DNA of 64,000 nucleotides from Patiria miniata. Its lineage: Eukaryota > Echinodermata > Asteroidea > Valvatida > Asterinidae. Location: positions 4,911,176-4,975,175 of the forward strand of contig NW_024037056.1 in the NCBI RefSeq assembly GCF_015706575.1. Reading direction: 5' to 3'. The notes under the pieces were generated by a model, which had not been told where the DNA came from, did no database searches, and saw only the letters and a list, made by a program, of their open reading frames with translations. Made by a program: the position numbers and the translations under genes. Shown one piece after another: positions 22,001-34,166 of the stretch; position 1 is the first letter of the stretch, and every line of letters starts with the position of its first letter.

Positions 22001-25000
22001 CAGCAAAAGCAAATGTTGTACATTCCCTTTAAGATGTGGGAGGAAAACCCCAGAAGAGAAGAGTATTCTGAAGAAACTCAAAGAATCAGGTAGGGACTGA
22101 AAAATAAATCCACATTGGCCCAGGCAGGTAACAAACCCGGGTCAAAGTCGTGAAAGGCGAGGAAAGTATCGCTTTGCCAACCCAACTCCCTCATACCAAT
22201 AGCCATGTTATCATTATTAATACTAAACAAAACAAATCAGGTAGTGGGAAAAGTGCAAGCACTATAAGTTGCTTTACAGCAACCCCAACACACCTGAAGC
22301 GTTGGCGAAAAAACAAAAAAGTTCAACATGTGATCCACAATGTTTTGTATACCCTACAAGGGTTAACTGAAACTAAGAAAAGTGGAGAGTGCCACAGGAT
22401 GTACAAGAAATTACAATGTACAATGTATATAGAGTTTAAAAAACTTTAGTGATCAATCCTCAACCAATATGGCATATCAATTTTGCATTGAATATAAACA
22501 TTCCCCTTTGGCCCATACGGGCCATTTCCAATACAGTGTGCCACCAAGAAGTTGCCACAGCCAGTCAATTTTTCGCAGTTCATTGTGAGAGATGGTCAAC
22601 AAATGCGCCGTGGCGCGGGACACTTAACATTGTAGTTGTAGTTTCGTAAGCGTACGATACAAGTATTTTTTTGTCTTTTCTTTTTATCACAATGTATTTT
22701 TTGTGAGGCGGCAGAATATGCCTCAATTTATAAAAAAATTCCTCAAGTTGTCTAGTGGCATTCGTTTAAAGCTACAGTCCATCATTTGCAGCTATCCAAA
22801 AAGTAACTGACATAATTATTGTTGAAAAACATACTTGGTTGAAAGATAGTAAGGGGACTAAACACCCTGTGAAATTATTCCTTCTGGCAAGCTGTCATTT
22901 TGAATAAATCAACGAAAGAAGGCCTTTCCAATGGTGCATCTTAAAATTTCCATTAGTAGTTCGTTTTTTAATTCGGCGAAATGAGCGCAAGCGTTGACAC
23001 GACGCAAACGCGCGCGCTGCTATAATTCGTCGGATCAGTGCGCAACATCCCGTAACTGCAATATGCTCAGTGTGAACGTGTCTCGGACGCTGAATTCAGG
23101 CACAATTCAAAACATGATTCAGCAACTTTTGATTTGAAATCTAGATCCTAGAATGCTGTTTTTCTCGAAATGTACAGCTGAAGCTGAGCAGAAACTTCAT
23201 CAGGTTAGTTGTTCAGACCCTTCTTTAGATTTTGAGCATGTTTGTTGCTTCAAACGAACAAAATGCACAAATTACAAATGATGGACTATACCTTTGAACC
23301 ACAGCAAATCCGCCATGTTTTTGTTGTTTGTCAACTCTCCGTGGCAACCATTTGCTGTCGCACTTTACTGGGAATCGCCCGTTTTGTCTGACAAATGCTG
23401 TTACTACAATGCCCACTTTACCTGTTGCCTCAATCAGCTGTCCATTCAGTGTGACCACACGATGGCGCTTGCTTCCCTGCAGTCCAATCCTAGTAGCTTG
23501 GTCTAGGTCCTTGGCTACCAGTGTGTTACCCAGAGCATAGAAGAAAGCTCCAGCAAACTTGGGATCCTTCATGCGCACTAGGTCATAAAGACGGGGAACA
23601 TTCTCTGGACTGTAGACAAACATGTGAGAGTGCAACATACACACACAAAAAGTTGGGTCAATCTCATATACGTAAGATAGTCTACTCATGCTGCATCATT
23701 TTGTGAATATTGACTTACTTATGTGTAATCTTTATGGTTATTTATATAAACAATTTAGAGTTTTCTTTTAGTAGAAACATACAGATGCAATGAACTGACA
23801 CCGTGAGGATAAGTGTAAGGATACTTACGCATTGAACTTCACTTGTGCATTCCTAGCCCGCTCTTCCATCTGAAGTTGAAAAATGATATAACTTTGAATG
23901 TATCAGATAGGAAACGACACAACAAAAAACTGTAGAGAAACAAATAATTACAAGAGCAATATTTTGTAAAAGCCACAATGCAGCGTCAAAGTTCTGGAGG
24001 CTCATTTTCTCATTCGATCTTAAACCTTTTCAAAGTTTTAAGTCCCAATGAGAGTCTACAAAAATAATTCCTAAAATTGTACTCTTTGATTATTGCGATT
24101 AAACATTGCTTTCAGGAATACATTAAGATGTCTGAATGGAAAGAAGTGTTGCCTGATACCTTGTCCATAGCGATGAAGGTGGCAACCCCCACATTGTTAT
24201 CTCTCAAAAACTTGACACATTTCTCTGCTGTCTCAATGTTGTTCACCACGATGTTATCCAGTGCACCACAGGCAGTAGAGATGGCTACGTCATATTTCTC
24301 ATCAATGGCTCCAAGATCACCCTACAATCACAAAGACAAAAAAACACAAACAAATGTAATTCTTTGTGAGAATTAAGCCTAGCCATGAAATTGGGTCCTG
24401 TAATGAATGACATTGATACCCTTCACCTTTCTGCACTTCACCAATGAGGGGCACCTGTGCAACTATTCCATTGTGCAGGAACATTCCAGCAGGAAATCTG
24501 AAGTACACAAGGAAACCATACATATTTCACAGCACCCTAAATTAGTTTCTTTTCACATCGCTGATTCAGAATGACCATTGACAAGTGCTTACCAATCTTC
24601 CATGAATGCCTGTAATCTTGCCCCGTCTTGCCTGCTCCATCAGCCCCTCCAGGACCGCCCCACGATCCCTGGCAGATTGTAAGGAGCTACGAGCCTCTTC
24701 TACCTTGGTGACCAAGGCGTGCAGCTCCTGAGAAGCCTTGGCCTCGGCTTGCTTGATTGTGGCAAGGTCACTCTGGGCCTTGGGCAGTTGGCTCTGGAGC
24801 TGTGGGATTTGCCGCTCCAATTCCTTGATGGAACTGATTGAAAAAAGGAGTAAAGTTGCAGTCAAGTTCATTTCCAAGTCTTACAAGTCTACTGAAATAC
24901 AGCTGGTTATTCAAACATTAAGGCGGTCTTAACTCTAGTTCCCTACGATGTGTGGAAAACCATTGGAGGATTCAGGACTGTTAGGATTAATGCTTGGACT

Positions 25001-28000
25001 TAATCCAGCAAAACAATCCAATATTGGACGGTGGACTGGTCTTTACAATTTTCATTTATTATCTATTATTTGCCCTGTATTTTACCAACGTAAAGCTGAG
25101 GAAATGGGATGCACGGTGCCTTACCCTTTCCGTTCAGCTAGCGTCGTTGTCGTGTTCTCCAGATCAGCTTTAGCCTTCTCCAGCTTAGCCTTGGCACTGC
25201 CTTGTTTCTTGACCTGAGTCTCAAGCTCAAAGTCTGCCTCAGCTTTCTTGGACTTGGCCTCGTTGACAGCCTTCTGCATACCCATCAACTGCTCTTCTTT
25301 CACCTGGTAAATTGGAATTGATAGGGGTGTAGTTTCAAAGCTATTTTTGTTGTAAGAAATGGTCAGGAACTGGACTCAATATATGCATTTTGTTTTGCCC
25401 AGACAAGGCTGCAAACATCTCTTTGAGTACTTTTGTATTTACATGTACTGATCACACGGACCAACTTACATCTTTCTCAGCTTGTAGATCCTGTGTCTCT
25501 GTCTTGAGGGAGGCCATAATCTCTCCCATCTTAGCTTCTTCTGTTTTCAGTCTTTTCTCCAAAGTTTCCTTACCGGCCTCCAGCTCCTTAATCTCCTGCT
25601 CACTCTTGGCTGGCACTGCTTGTAACTCCTCCAACTGGCACAGGACAATGACAGTAAATGATTCATAACCTTATCAGTGCTTTCATTACCTATGGGTTTG
25701 TGGATGTCACTATGTGAATATCAATTTGTTTTGTGAAGAAGCTTTGATTCTGAAAGAACTCCCAAGGCAAGACCAACAGAACTTTATTAGAAAGGGTATA
25801 CTATCTGAAACATTGAGAAAACACTCTCAACATTTCTACATGTGCTTTTGAACATGAAACTGACAGCATTCCCAGATTAAAACAAAACCTGTCAAGTCTT
25901 TTAACTGATCATACTTTGGTCTTTTCTTTCTGCAGACTCTTGACAAGTTTCTTCTGTTTCTCCTTGGTATGTTTCAGGTCTTCCCGACACTTCACATCTT
26001 GTTGTTCAAACTCTGCAAAGTCTGCCTTCTTCTGTTCTGCAATCTCTGACAGTTTTTCATACGTCCTGTGATGTGAAACATGGAATTATTAAAAAGGGGA
26101 AAAAGAGTTTGGAAACTCCACAGCCATATTTTAGCTGTTACACGTATCTAGTCTGTACCATAGTTCTCATAGACATTTCTGGATTATATTTTCTACCTAG
26201 TTTATTGGGGCATCAAGACCACAATAGATATAGGGAGATGGATCACATGCAAATTTTACTGACTTGAATATTTTCTTGTTTTCCTTTGTTTTGGTCTTGT
26301 TGTCCTCAGCAAACTTGTCCAGTTCTTCTTTCATCTCCTTGAAGGCCTCGGCCACTTTGTTTCGCTTCTCTTCTGATTTCTTCTCATTCACATTGCAGTC
26401 CTGACTGTACAGAAGGAAACATTATATGTTTAAATGTGTGGCTTTTTCAGCAACAGCATTTACCACTTTAACTTGAATTATATGTATTCCGAAGGGATTT
26501 TCCTTTGATTTATGAAGTAGACATTTTTTTGCTAGGATGCAACCTCAATCCTGCAAAATCCTCCAACTGCTTCTATGTAGTAAAAATTGCATACAGCCTC
26601 GTTGCAATCATGCAAATCCTCCGTTAAGTCTTGAATGTGGTCCTTGGAGGGTGACCACTGCCTCCATCCTGCAAAATCCTCCAGCAATCACTGTCAACAT
26701 GTTGCGGCACAGCCAGTGACATCCTGGAGCAGTGCGGAGGATTTCAAGTATAATCTAGGCCTAACTTTATGCACGGATGAGCATAAACAAAGTCCAGCCT
26801 AAGAAATTGACACAAAGCATACTCCAAAATTAGCCACACACTTTTGCCACATCGCCTCAATCCTGCAAACTCATCCATTTTGCAAAGAGGATTTTGGAGG
26901 GTTAGGGTTAATAATCTGACAACTTGTGGTCAATGAACATCTAAAAGTTAGATAAACTAAAAAAAATGGGCAGCCTAACATTTCGATCCTTGCAGAATGG
27001 CTCTGACAAAGATTCTACCAGGATAGTAACTTTAGACCATCAATTTTTCAGTATTTCAGGTCAATCCAGTCAGAGAGCAGTCTGCAGCAGTTTTATTAAT
27101 TTTAAACTAAAATTAAGACAACATTGTGAAAAAAACCTACACATATTTGCTGAACAGCTTGTGCTTTTTCTTGGTGATTTCATTCTCTGTCTTGAGGAAT
27201 TCCTGAGCTTCCTTCATGGGTTTCTCAAGTTGCTCCATTTCAGATTCAACAGCCTTCACGCGACCCAACTACAACACACAAGGAAACAGTGAGATGATAT
27301 GTATTAACTGCTAGAGCTTGATCATATTTAGTGATGGTAAAGTTGAACAATGTGACTTTTATGCAATGCTATGCCGCAAGCATTTAGTTAGGATCAGGCA
27401 GTGTGGACCAATCTAGGGCTGTGCATCGAGAACCAGTTACGTGGAGTACCCGACCGCTGATGTCAGGAACTGGTTCCAGATTATGGGATCGGGTGCCCAT
27501 TTTTACATACCAATTTTACAAATACCTAGTATTAAACTTCTCAGACAATGAAAAAACAAAAAGGTATTGAGCGTGGAGAATTTTCAAAATGAAAAGCAGG
27601 TTACACAGGAAAACAAAACATATTTCACGTTTATGACGCTCACGAATATTGCAGTTTACACTGTAACGCTATTAAGCCCACTGTACACACCTGTATTTTG
27701 ATACATTGATGCACGGATGTGGTAACATCGTGCAGACCTTCAAGAACAATCTGAACAGCAACTTCCGAGATTTGAACTTTTGGGTTGGGTTTCTTAAACG
27801 GGTACCTGGGTACCCATGTTTTTTTTCAGTTGGGTACCCGGTTCCTGTACTACCCATAATGCACACCCTTGGACCCATCCCTGCCCTCCTTTCTACCTTT
27901 TCTCCTCTTTCTTCATTAAGTTGTTCCACTGCCTTAGCCATCTCCTCAATAGGTTCTTTGTACTGGTTGCTGCCAATGATGTCCTCTAGATACTCCAACA

Positions 28001-30943
28001 TGCCTTCCTCGTGCTCTGTCTGAGCCTTAGACTTCATCATGGCTATCTGTTCAACCTCACCCTGAGAGGGAATTGCAGAGAAAAATGAACAGGAATGAAA
28101 ATAGGCTGCAATGAATTGAGGTATTCAAGAAACGCATTCACACACGTATGTAGCAAGTGTTTCCTTCACTTTAAAAAAAGTGTGAAATATTGCAATTTCA
28201 GTATCAGTGCATGGCATGAAGTTAATATCAAAACATATATATAAATAGTTTTCAATTTCATTGTCTCCATACAGTTAAACTGTAATGGAAGTCATTCTGC
28301 AAAAAGAGTAATAAGTCAAATAAAAGTTTATGTACTAACAATAAGTGTCAGCCTTATTTCCTATGTACCTGTAGGATCAAAAACCGGTTATGATCCAGGT
28401 CAACACCACTCAACTTGAGCAGAGCAGTGACCTCTTTGAAAGAGACTTTCTTTCCATCCACGTAATAATTGCTGCTGCTGTCTTGATAAGCAGTACGAGA
28501 GACCACAAAGGTGCTGTTGGGAACCACATTGTAGTCATTGTCACCCGGCTGAAAAAAAACAACAAACAAACAAACAAATCCATAATTAGGTTCTAATATA
28601 GACCTCTTTATACAATGCCTGAATAAATCCCTGTTATCTGATTGGTAGATCTTTGATCACGTCATTGAATTACTTGTCCTAACCCATGGCCCAGCCACAC
28701 CGAAAAAATAGGTCCATTTCATGGTGTTAAATAGAAATTCCATTGCTCGGTCACATGATTGGTGGCTCTGACCAATCAGATGACAATGATTTATTCAAGT
28801 GTTGTATATAACAAATAATGTTTCACATTCATGCAGTGGTAAGAATAATTTCATTCGAATTGCATCTGTCACCTGAAACAAAATAGTGTCCATTGCACTC
28901 ATAAATAATACTTTGCTTACAATATTCATTGCCATTTTGTTTATGCAGCCATAAGCTGCATTATTTTGTTTGGCAAATGTGCCTAAAGAATTAGTTTGTA
29001 TTTATTTACTCATAATTATTTAGTTTTTGGTATGTGTTGGTTTGAATGGTTCTCTGACATATATTAATCTTTTGAGTTGTTTTAATTGAGAGTTTGAGTT
29101 GTCAGTTGTTATAATGAAAGGTATACACACAGACCAATTAAAGGGATTATACAACACTTGCTTTTGCTGTAATATTCAGAAAAGGATGGATTATATAGCA
29201 ATATTGTTACACTGACTTGTTTGAAGTTTTGAGTTCATAGATGCTGGAAAAGCCAAGAAAACAATCTTGCTCATGTAGTCTGGTTTTTTGACCCCACTTT
29301 AATGAAATTTCGGAGCAATTTATAGACGTCCGGGAATTGTAAGTTCAGGGAACTAGTCTAGCTGGCTTGTACCCATCCATACGGGTGTACTCGATTGTAA
29401 ACAAAATGCGGACTAACTAAACATGTGAAATTGGGGGCAATATTTGGAAAAAACCCAGTATTTTTTTCTAAAGCTGGTTGGCCGACCAGTGTTAGAAATT
29501 GATACAAAAATGTCACTTTTCTTGAAATGTCAGCTGACAGCCTGCCTCACTAACAGTCCAGTAAGGTACTGTTTCATAATAATTTGGTACACATTTTTTT
29601 TTTTTTTTGATATTTGCAAATGTTGTATATAAAGTTACCCCAGTGTCGATGATCTTCTGGAAGTGGACCGCTACAGTGCAGCTGGTCAGGTTACGATGCT
29701 GTTCTGATTTGTGGATCAGGACTGAGAGCTTCTTGGAGCGGATCTTGGCAGCACGATAGCCAAACACAAACAGCATGGAGTCTATTACATTGGACTTGCC
29801 ACTTCCGTTGGGTCCAATTATACATGAGAAGCTCTACAAGGAAAAGGTCATCATGATTGTCAAATAATAAAATACGGACAAATTGTAGCAAAGTGTGTAA
29901 TCATACATTAAGGTGGATAGGTCCATTGTGTACCGGTAACTATAAATGTAATTTAAGTGCTTTAAGACATCTCAAATTGTTTGCAAAACAACAAAACAAG
30001 ATTTCTTAACAGCACACTAATGTTATGTAAAAACAAATAATTTCATGAGGAACTGATGATTTTTACAGTGTCATTTACACAAAAGGTTACCTTGTGAAAT
30101 GGGCCAAGGGAGATCTTCCCAGCATAGGACTTGAAATTTTCTGTGACAATCTTGGAGATCATGAGTCTGGGTTCATCTGGTGATGGACGTTTAGCTGCAC
30201 TATTGACACTGGACTGTGAAGTGTTGATTGATGTTTCATGGCTGATACTCCGCGGTGGGTCAGTCTGGCTTGGAGAAGGCTCATTCTCTTTATGGGATTA
30301 AAACGATGAATTTGCTGATGACGGCAAGTTTTCCAACTCTTTGTGTGGATTTAATTGTAGGTTTGACTTTATTCTTTATCAGTTTCCCTCTTCCACTCTA
30401 GAAAGTTTTGAGTTGTGGTCAAGTCCATAACAATGTTGATGCATGTTAAATCACAAATCCTTTCACAAGTTATCAAGGGAAGAAGACTCATTAAGGAATG
30501 CATTTGTCAAAGTTCATATGAATAGTTTGTGACTAGAAACTGAGTTACTTGTGACCGACTTGTGATAGTTTGTGATGACTTGTGACGTGCGATGGACTGG
30601 ACTACACTATTGTACATGTATCAAAAATGCAGGTGGACTTATCTAACTAGCAACTAATTTGCTTACTGGCATTCATACAACTTACAGGTATGCAACTGGG
30701 AATTTAGAGGAAAAAAACTCCAAACCACACAAGACTTTGCACAGTGTTTTTCAATTTATAATGGCATTCATGAGAAGTAAAAAATGAGGAAATCAGTGGA
30801 TCCAACGAAAAGTTACATGTAGGTTGTTTTGGCCCTGTCTATGAGAAGTCTGAATAAAACAGAAGGCAAAATATTAAACTTTTACCTTTATTCTCCTGTG
30901 ATTCAGCATTTGTCTCCATAGGTTCCTCAATTTGTCCATCCAT
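16087..30943 (-). CDS. SMC4: SMC4, condensin core ATPase subunit (24 exons, complete)
   Basis: Exons in transcript order: 30886-30943, 30091-30287, 29639-29833, 28369-28548, 27897-28061, 27143-27268, 26264-26400, 25915-26065, 25470-25634, 25125-25303, 24593-24833, 24160-24321, 23829-23869, 23422-23609, 21125-21357, 20480-20603, 19507-19696, 18939-19056, 18352-18421, 17959-18089, 17629-17808, 17098-17330, 16565-16748, 16087-16290. All introns are GT-AG and phases join without a break to 1283 residues (human SMC4 is about 1288). Walker A GPNGSGKS is at 92-99, the hinge lies around 585-770 and includes GRLGDLGAIDEKYD, the signature LSGGEK is at 1169-1174 and Walker B LYVMDEID at 1193-1200. Charged heptad-like coiled coils join head and hinge. 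The start has a good context (AAAATGG). SMC4 pairs with SMC2 in condensin I and II, which compact and resolve chromosomes. A run of nine glutamines near the C-terminus is unusual. FKSYAG and LDHNRFLILQGEVEQIAMM favour SMC4 over other SMC proteins. Confidence 0.97.
20669..20980. mobile_element. MITE in an SMC4 intron
   Basis: GGCCAAGTTCGCGCAAGGAC at the left is mirrored on the right (GTCCTTGCCCGAACTTCGCC). The interior repeats GACTA/TAGTC motifs. The flanks AAGTTTCATC and AAGTTTGATC may be a diverged 8-10 bp target duplication. About 310 bp, non-coding. Confidence 0.65.
21507..22032. mobile_element. TTAA-flanked MITE, second copy, in SMC4 intron 14
   Basis: It starts TTAAAGGGAGGATACAAAAT and ends TGTTGTACATTCCCTTTAA. 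It shares the body of the element at 9992-10430, including the GGTCGGCCGACC palindrome, and lies between exons 14 and 15. Confidence 0.8.
22500..23400. repeat. Foldback-family copy with a nested element, SMC4 intron 14
   Basis: Segment 22500-22760 matches 1560-1790 of the foldback element at 1531-1889, and its other end reappears at 23332-23395 (CTCTCCGTGGCAACC then GGGAATCGCCCG). Between them is a second element, 22766-23298, with inverted ends TTAAAGCTACAGTCCATCAT and ATGATGGACTATACCTTTGA. This suggests insertion of one element into another. Confidence 0.6.
26536..26905. repeat. Intronic repeat with recurring ATCCTGCAAAATCCTCCA
   Basis: The 18-mer ATCCTGCAAAATCCTCCA occurs at 26548 and 26666, with a decayed form at 26860 and a related inverted form (GGATTTTGGAGGG) near 26887. 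It may be a decayed transposon with internal repeats. No coding potential. Confidence 0.4.
27414..27871. mobile_element. hAT-like element with 8-bp target duplication beside SMC4 exon 5
   Basis: The left end TAGGGCTGTGCAT and right end ATGCACACCCTTG are inverted. The flanks GACCAATC (27406-27413) and GACCCATC (27872-27879) form an 8-bp duplication with one mismatch, as in hAT elements. The interior has GGGTACC palindromes. The right flank ends about 18 bp from the exon 5 splice donor. Confidence 0.7.
28609..28809. mobile_element. TA-flanked MITE in SMC4 intron 3
   Basis: The left TATACAATGCCTGAATAAAT and right ATTTATTCAAGTGTTGTATA are inverted, followed inward by ATCTGATTGG and CCAATCAGAT. 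It is 201 bp and lies between exons 3 and 4. Confidence 0.65.
29138..29634. mobile_element. TTAA-family MITE, decayed third copy, against the exon 3 donor
   Basis: The left end TTAAAGGGATTATACAACAC and the internal GCTGGTTGGCCGACCAGTG show the same family as 9992-10430. The right end is decayed (CAAATGTTGTATATAAAGTT) and stops about 5 bp from the last base of SMC4 exon 3 at 29639, so the element forms most of the sequence just inside that intron's 5' end. Confidence 0.65.
30683..30831. repeat. 150-bp repeat X, uninterrupted copy, in SMC4 intron 1
   Basis: It starts CAGGTATGCAACTGGG and ends AAAAGTTACATGTAGG. The same sequence, without the inner insertions, flanks the nest at 33722-35040, so this is the empty-site relative of that copy. 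Confidence 0.6.
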
Positions 30944-31265
30944 TTTGTACAACCCAAAAATGATGCTGCAAAGGCACTAAGTAGAGGGGAAATAGATATA
31001 AATTAGGCCCTCTACAAGAATATCATGCCCTGAATATATGCCTATTGCTTTCTGCGCATGCATAACAGCTGCCGCAATATCTTCTGTTTAGTTAGCATGC
31101 TTAGAGCTTCGTGTAGGTCCACCTGGTTGCAAGTGGGCTCAAGACATGCATATCAGCCATTTGCGCCGCATAAGCCACTGTAGTTATTTTTGTTGTGCCA
31201 TAAAAAAAACTTCTAGCTACATGTATTACATGAATAAGGGAGATACGGGTAAGACACTGTACTGT
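30944..31265 (-). promoter_or_regulatory. Upstream region of SMC4 (5' UTR and promoter presumed)
   Basis: This is the sequence directly upstream of the SMC4 ATG on the minus strand. CTTTGCAG about 26 bp before the ATG could be an acceptor for an upstream non-coding exon, but no donor can be assigned. No TATA box or CpG-rich block stands out. Confidence 0.3.
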
Positions 31266-31767
31266 CAGGGGCGTAGCAAGGTCATTTTTATGGGGGGGGG
31301 GGTTTAAACATTTCTTGAATAGGTTACTGCACATCCATGCTGAAATTTTGACAGGTTTTTTTTTATCTGAACACTTGGCCTCCATAAAATCCAATAGCGA
31401 GAGGGGGGGGGGGGGCTGGTACCATCTGTCGATGGGGCGCTGTTCAAAACCGACGATTACGCACACGAACTAACAACACATGGTGCTTTTCAGGGTGAAA
31501 CCTGCACGAAATGTTTTAAAAAGGCACCCGTAACGACCGATGGCACACAAAAGGGCACGACTGATTTTTTTTTAAAAATAAAGGACACTTGTTAAGAAAA
31601 AAAGGGCACTTGTTCACAAAAGGACACTCTTTACAAATATTTTTTTTGGGGGTGGGGAAGACCTGGTGAAAAAAGGGCATTTCAATGGAAAAGGGCAGTC
31701 TTCACAATAGTGGGGGAGGGGGGGGGGTAAGTAACCCCCTAACCACCCCCACCCCTTGGCTACGCCT
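31266..31767. mobile_element. hAT-like non-autonomous element H
   Basis: The ends CAGGGGCGTAGCAAGG and CCTTGGCTACGCCT are inverted. The body carries several G-runs and GGTACCATCTGTCGATGG. It matches, in reverse orientation, the outermost layer of the nest at 33316-35225. CAGGGGCG ends are common in hAT-type MITEs (family knowledge). No transposase. Confidence 0.65.
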
Positions 31768-32184
31768 ATTTAATTGAAAAAAAAAGTCTGCTTTAGGTTG
31801 AAAAAGTCATTCTTGAGTAACAAAAAATTTGATCGAAACTAAACAGGGGCCCTACACTACACGATCGCCCTTCCACTTGATGTCAGTGTCACATTATGAC
31901 TCCAGTACTGCCTGAATTCTAATGGCACCTTTTGTTTGTAATTTGAACAGTTTCTTAGGGTTTTTCCTACACGTTTTACAGTTGGTGCCCTGCAATTTAG
32001 TGCGCCTTGCGCGTTCACAGTCATGACGGTACATCGTGCGGTGATCGCCATCTTTATTTTCGTTTTGCGTTTTACGTTGTCATTTTACCCCCCAATTTCC
32101 CTCAAAAATTCAAATTCCCCTCAAAAATGTAATACCTCGGGACAACTGATGTTCTGGTTGAAAATTTTTAACATGTCGAAGGGC

Positions 32185-32263
32185 GTGGCATTGTTATTGA
32201 CGCCACGTTCACGGGTGTAGAGTTACTCTACACATATGAACGTGGCGTTGTAAACAATGCCAC
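32185..32263. repeat. Strong hairpin (79 bp)
   Basis: GTGGCATTGTTATTGACGCC with CACGTTCAC and GTGTAGAGT pairs with ACTCTACAC, GAACGTG and GCGTTGTAAACAATGCCAC, giving arms of about 38 bp with a tiny loop. It may be a young foldback element or the core of one. Confidence 0.7.
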
Positions 32264-32432
32264 ACTCCATCCTTGCGTAAATACACTCAAATTGTCACGC
32301 GGCACGTCATTTCACAAGTATTATAAGTACTTGCATACAAAGCTTTCTGTAAATTCACGCGATTGTAGGATCCTGCATTGCAAAGAATCTTGAGGGGAAA
32401 AAAGACCTCGACCCTGGTAAGGTTTTTTTTAC

Positions 32433-32944
32433 TAGTGTTGTGCATCGGGTCGGGTTGACAAGACCAAACTGACCGAGACATTTATTTTACAAACCGAATT
32501 CGAACCGACCCGAAAGAAATAAGTGGCTTTGGCAAATGTGTTCATTTTTTTTGCGCCTGAACTGACCCGCTTCGCGTAAAAAAATGTGGGCTTTCAGTAA
32601 CGGAATCATGCCATACGGCACACACAAAGTGACCAACTGGTGGGCCTACATGTTATAGACCGATTTAGACAGACCGCAAACAATTTTCAGTGCTGAATAG
32701 TCAATAGTGGCATCGCGCGCAGTGACTCTGCACTAAATAGTGCACCATGTGAATTTCCATTCTGTTTCGGTTTATTTCGGGTTTTTTCAAAAATGGCTTA
32801 ACTGACCTAACCCGACCCGAAAATCGCAAACGCAAAACCGAAACCGACCCGACCCGACCCAACTCAAATGATGGACAAACCGACCCAACCCGACCCGAAG
32901 TCGGTTTTGAGTCGGGCCGGTTTCGGGTCGGGTTTGCACAATAG
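32433..32944. repeat. Element rich in GACCC repeats with inverted ends
   Basis: The left end TAGTGTTGTGCATCGGGTCG and right end GGGTTTGCACAATAG are roughly inverted. Near the right end, ACCGACCC units recur on one side and GGGTCGG units on the other. It resembles the TAGGGCTGTGCAT ends of 27414-27871, so both may be one hAT-type group. Confidence 0.5.
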
Positions 32945-34166
32945 GTTAGCCCAACTTGTGTGGCCTACTGTTTTGCTGCGCTGTACGTTAGGCCACACGT
33001 CTGGTTTCCCAATGTACTGACGAGTTAAATCCCAAACTGGCACATAAGGGCTCCAGAAAAGTGTCTAAATTTCTCTAAAAATTTGAAAAAAGATTACCTA
33101 ATCTGCCCGGAGGGCAAAAGATGAGACATCATAGAATACAACCGTATGCAGTGGTATGTAACAAAATGCCCCAAAAAGGTGTGCCGGTTTTGGATTAATC
33201 TCCTCAGTAGGTTGGAAAACCAGACGTGTGGCCCAACGTACAACGGAGCAATACGGAGGCCACACAAGTGGGGCTACACAATACGCATCTGATGATAGGC
33301 CCCCTATTATTATTAAAGTATTACCACCCCCCCCCCCAATATTTTGTAAAGACTGCCCTTTTCCATTCAACATTGTTCAAATGCCCTTTTTTTCACCAGC
33401 GCTTACGCTTACTTTCGTGATATAGTGCCCTTGTTTTTTTAACAAGTGCCCCCCTTTTTTAACAAGCATGACAAGTGCCGTTTTTAAAAAGAAAGTCGCA
33501 CCCTTTTTTTGTGCCATCGGCCATTTTGAGTGCCTGGTTTTTTTAATTTCAGTTTCACTCATGAATCACCCTGAACAGAAAAGCACCAAATATTGTCTGT
33601 ACACAGTGTGCAACACTATACTCCAAGTTCAAGAACTATCAGCTACGAGGCTCCGCTCACGCGGAGCCTAATCTAGGAGTAACGAGTATGTCGGTTTTAA
33701 ACAGCGCCCCCATTGACAGATCAGGCATGCAACTGGGAAGTCACACAAAAAAGAGGAAACTAACATCTTTTCAAGACTTCTTTGTAAATTGTACAGTGCT
33801 TTTCTATTGGTAGTGGATATTTTGCCGGAGGTAACGCCGGCAAACTAACGTTTACTAAAGGTTTGCCGGCGGCAATCCATATCAACAGAGGGCGCTGTAC
33901 TCTTTAAGATAGGGCTGAATTATAACATGTATTAAATTCCCACCAAAGTTGTGTAGCACAGTCGGTGCAGTGGTTAAGCAATGGCTCTAGTGAGTGGGAT
34001 GTCCGAGTTCGAATCCTGATCCCCGCCACAAATTCAAGGGGTTTTTTTCCCATCCCCAAATAAATAAGAATATTCTTCTTTTATTATTTTAATATGTCTC
34101 AAACATTTTATTGCAGAGTATTACTTTTTCTTTTTCAGATTTGTGGCTCTGGAGGATTTTTTTTAA

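Larger units (their letters stand above)
9207..33258. repeat. First copy of a 24-kb near-identical direct duplication
   Basis: This block reappears at 39933-64000 in the same orientation. It begins inside the last 165 bp of the oxidase gene and includes the H4-like ORF, SMC4 and about 2.3 kb upstream of SMC4. The two copies differ mainly in homopolymer lengths and a few 2-5 bp insertions. The true right limit is unknown because the second copy runs off the window. Confidence 0.95.

Noticed and set aside
9207..33258. Two functional SMC4 paralogues
   Set aside because: The copies are nearly identical in introns and the second is frameshifted, so assembly duplication is the simpler reading.
33955..34030. 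Functional tRNA gene
   Set aside because: A and B boxes are recognisable but the arms do not pair well, and the segment is part of a transposable element present in two copies.
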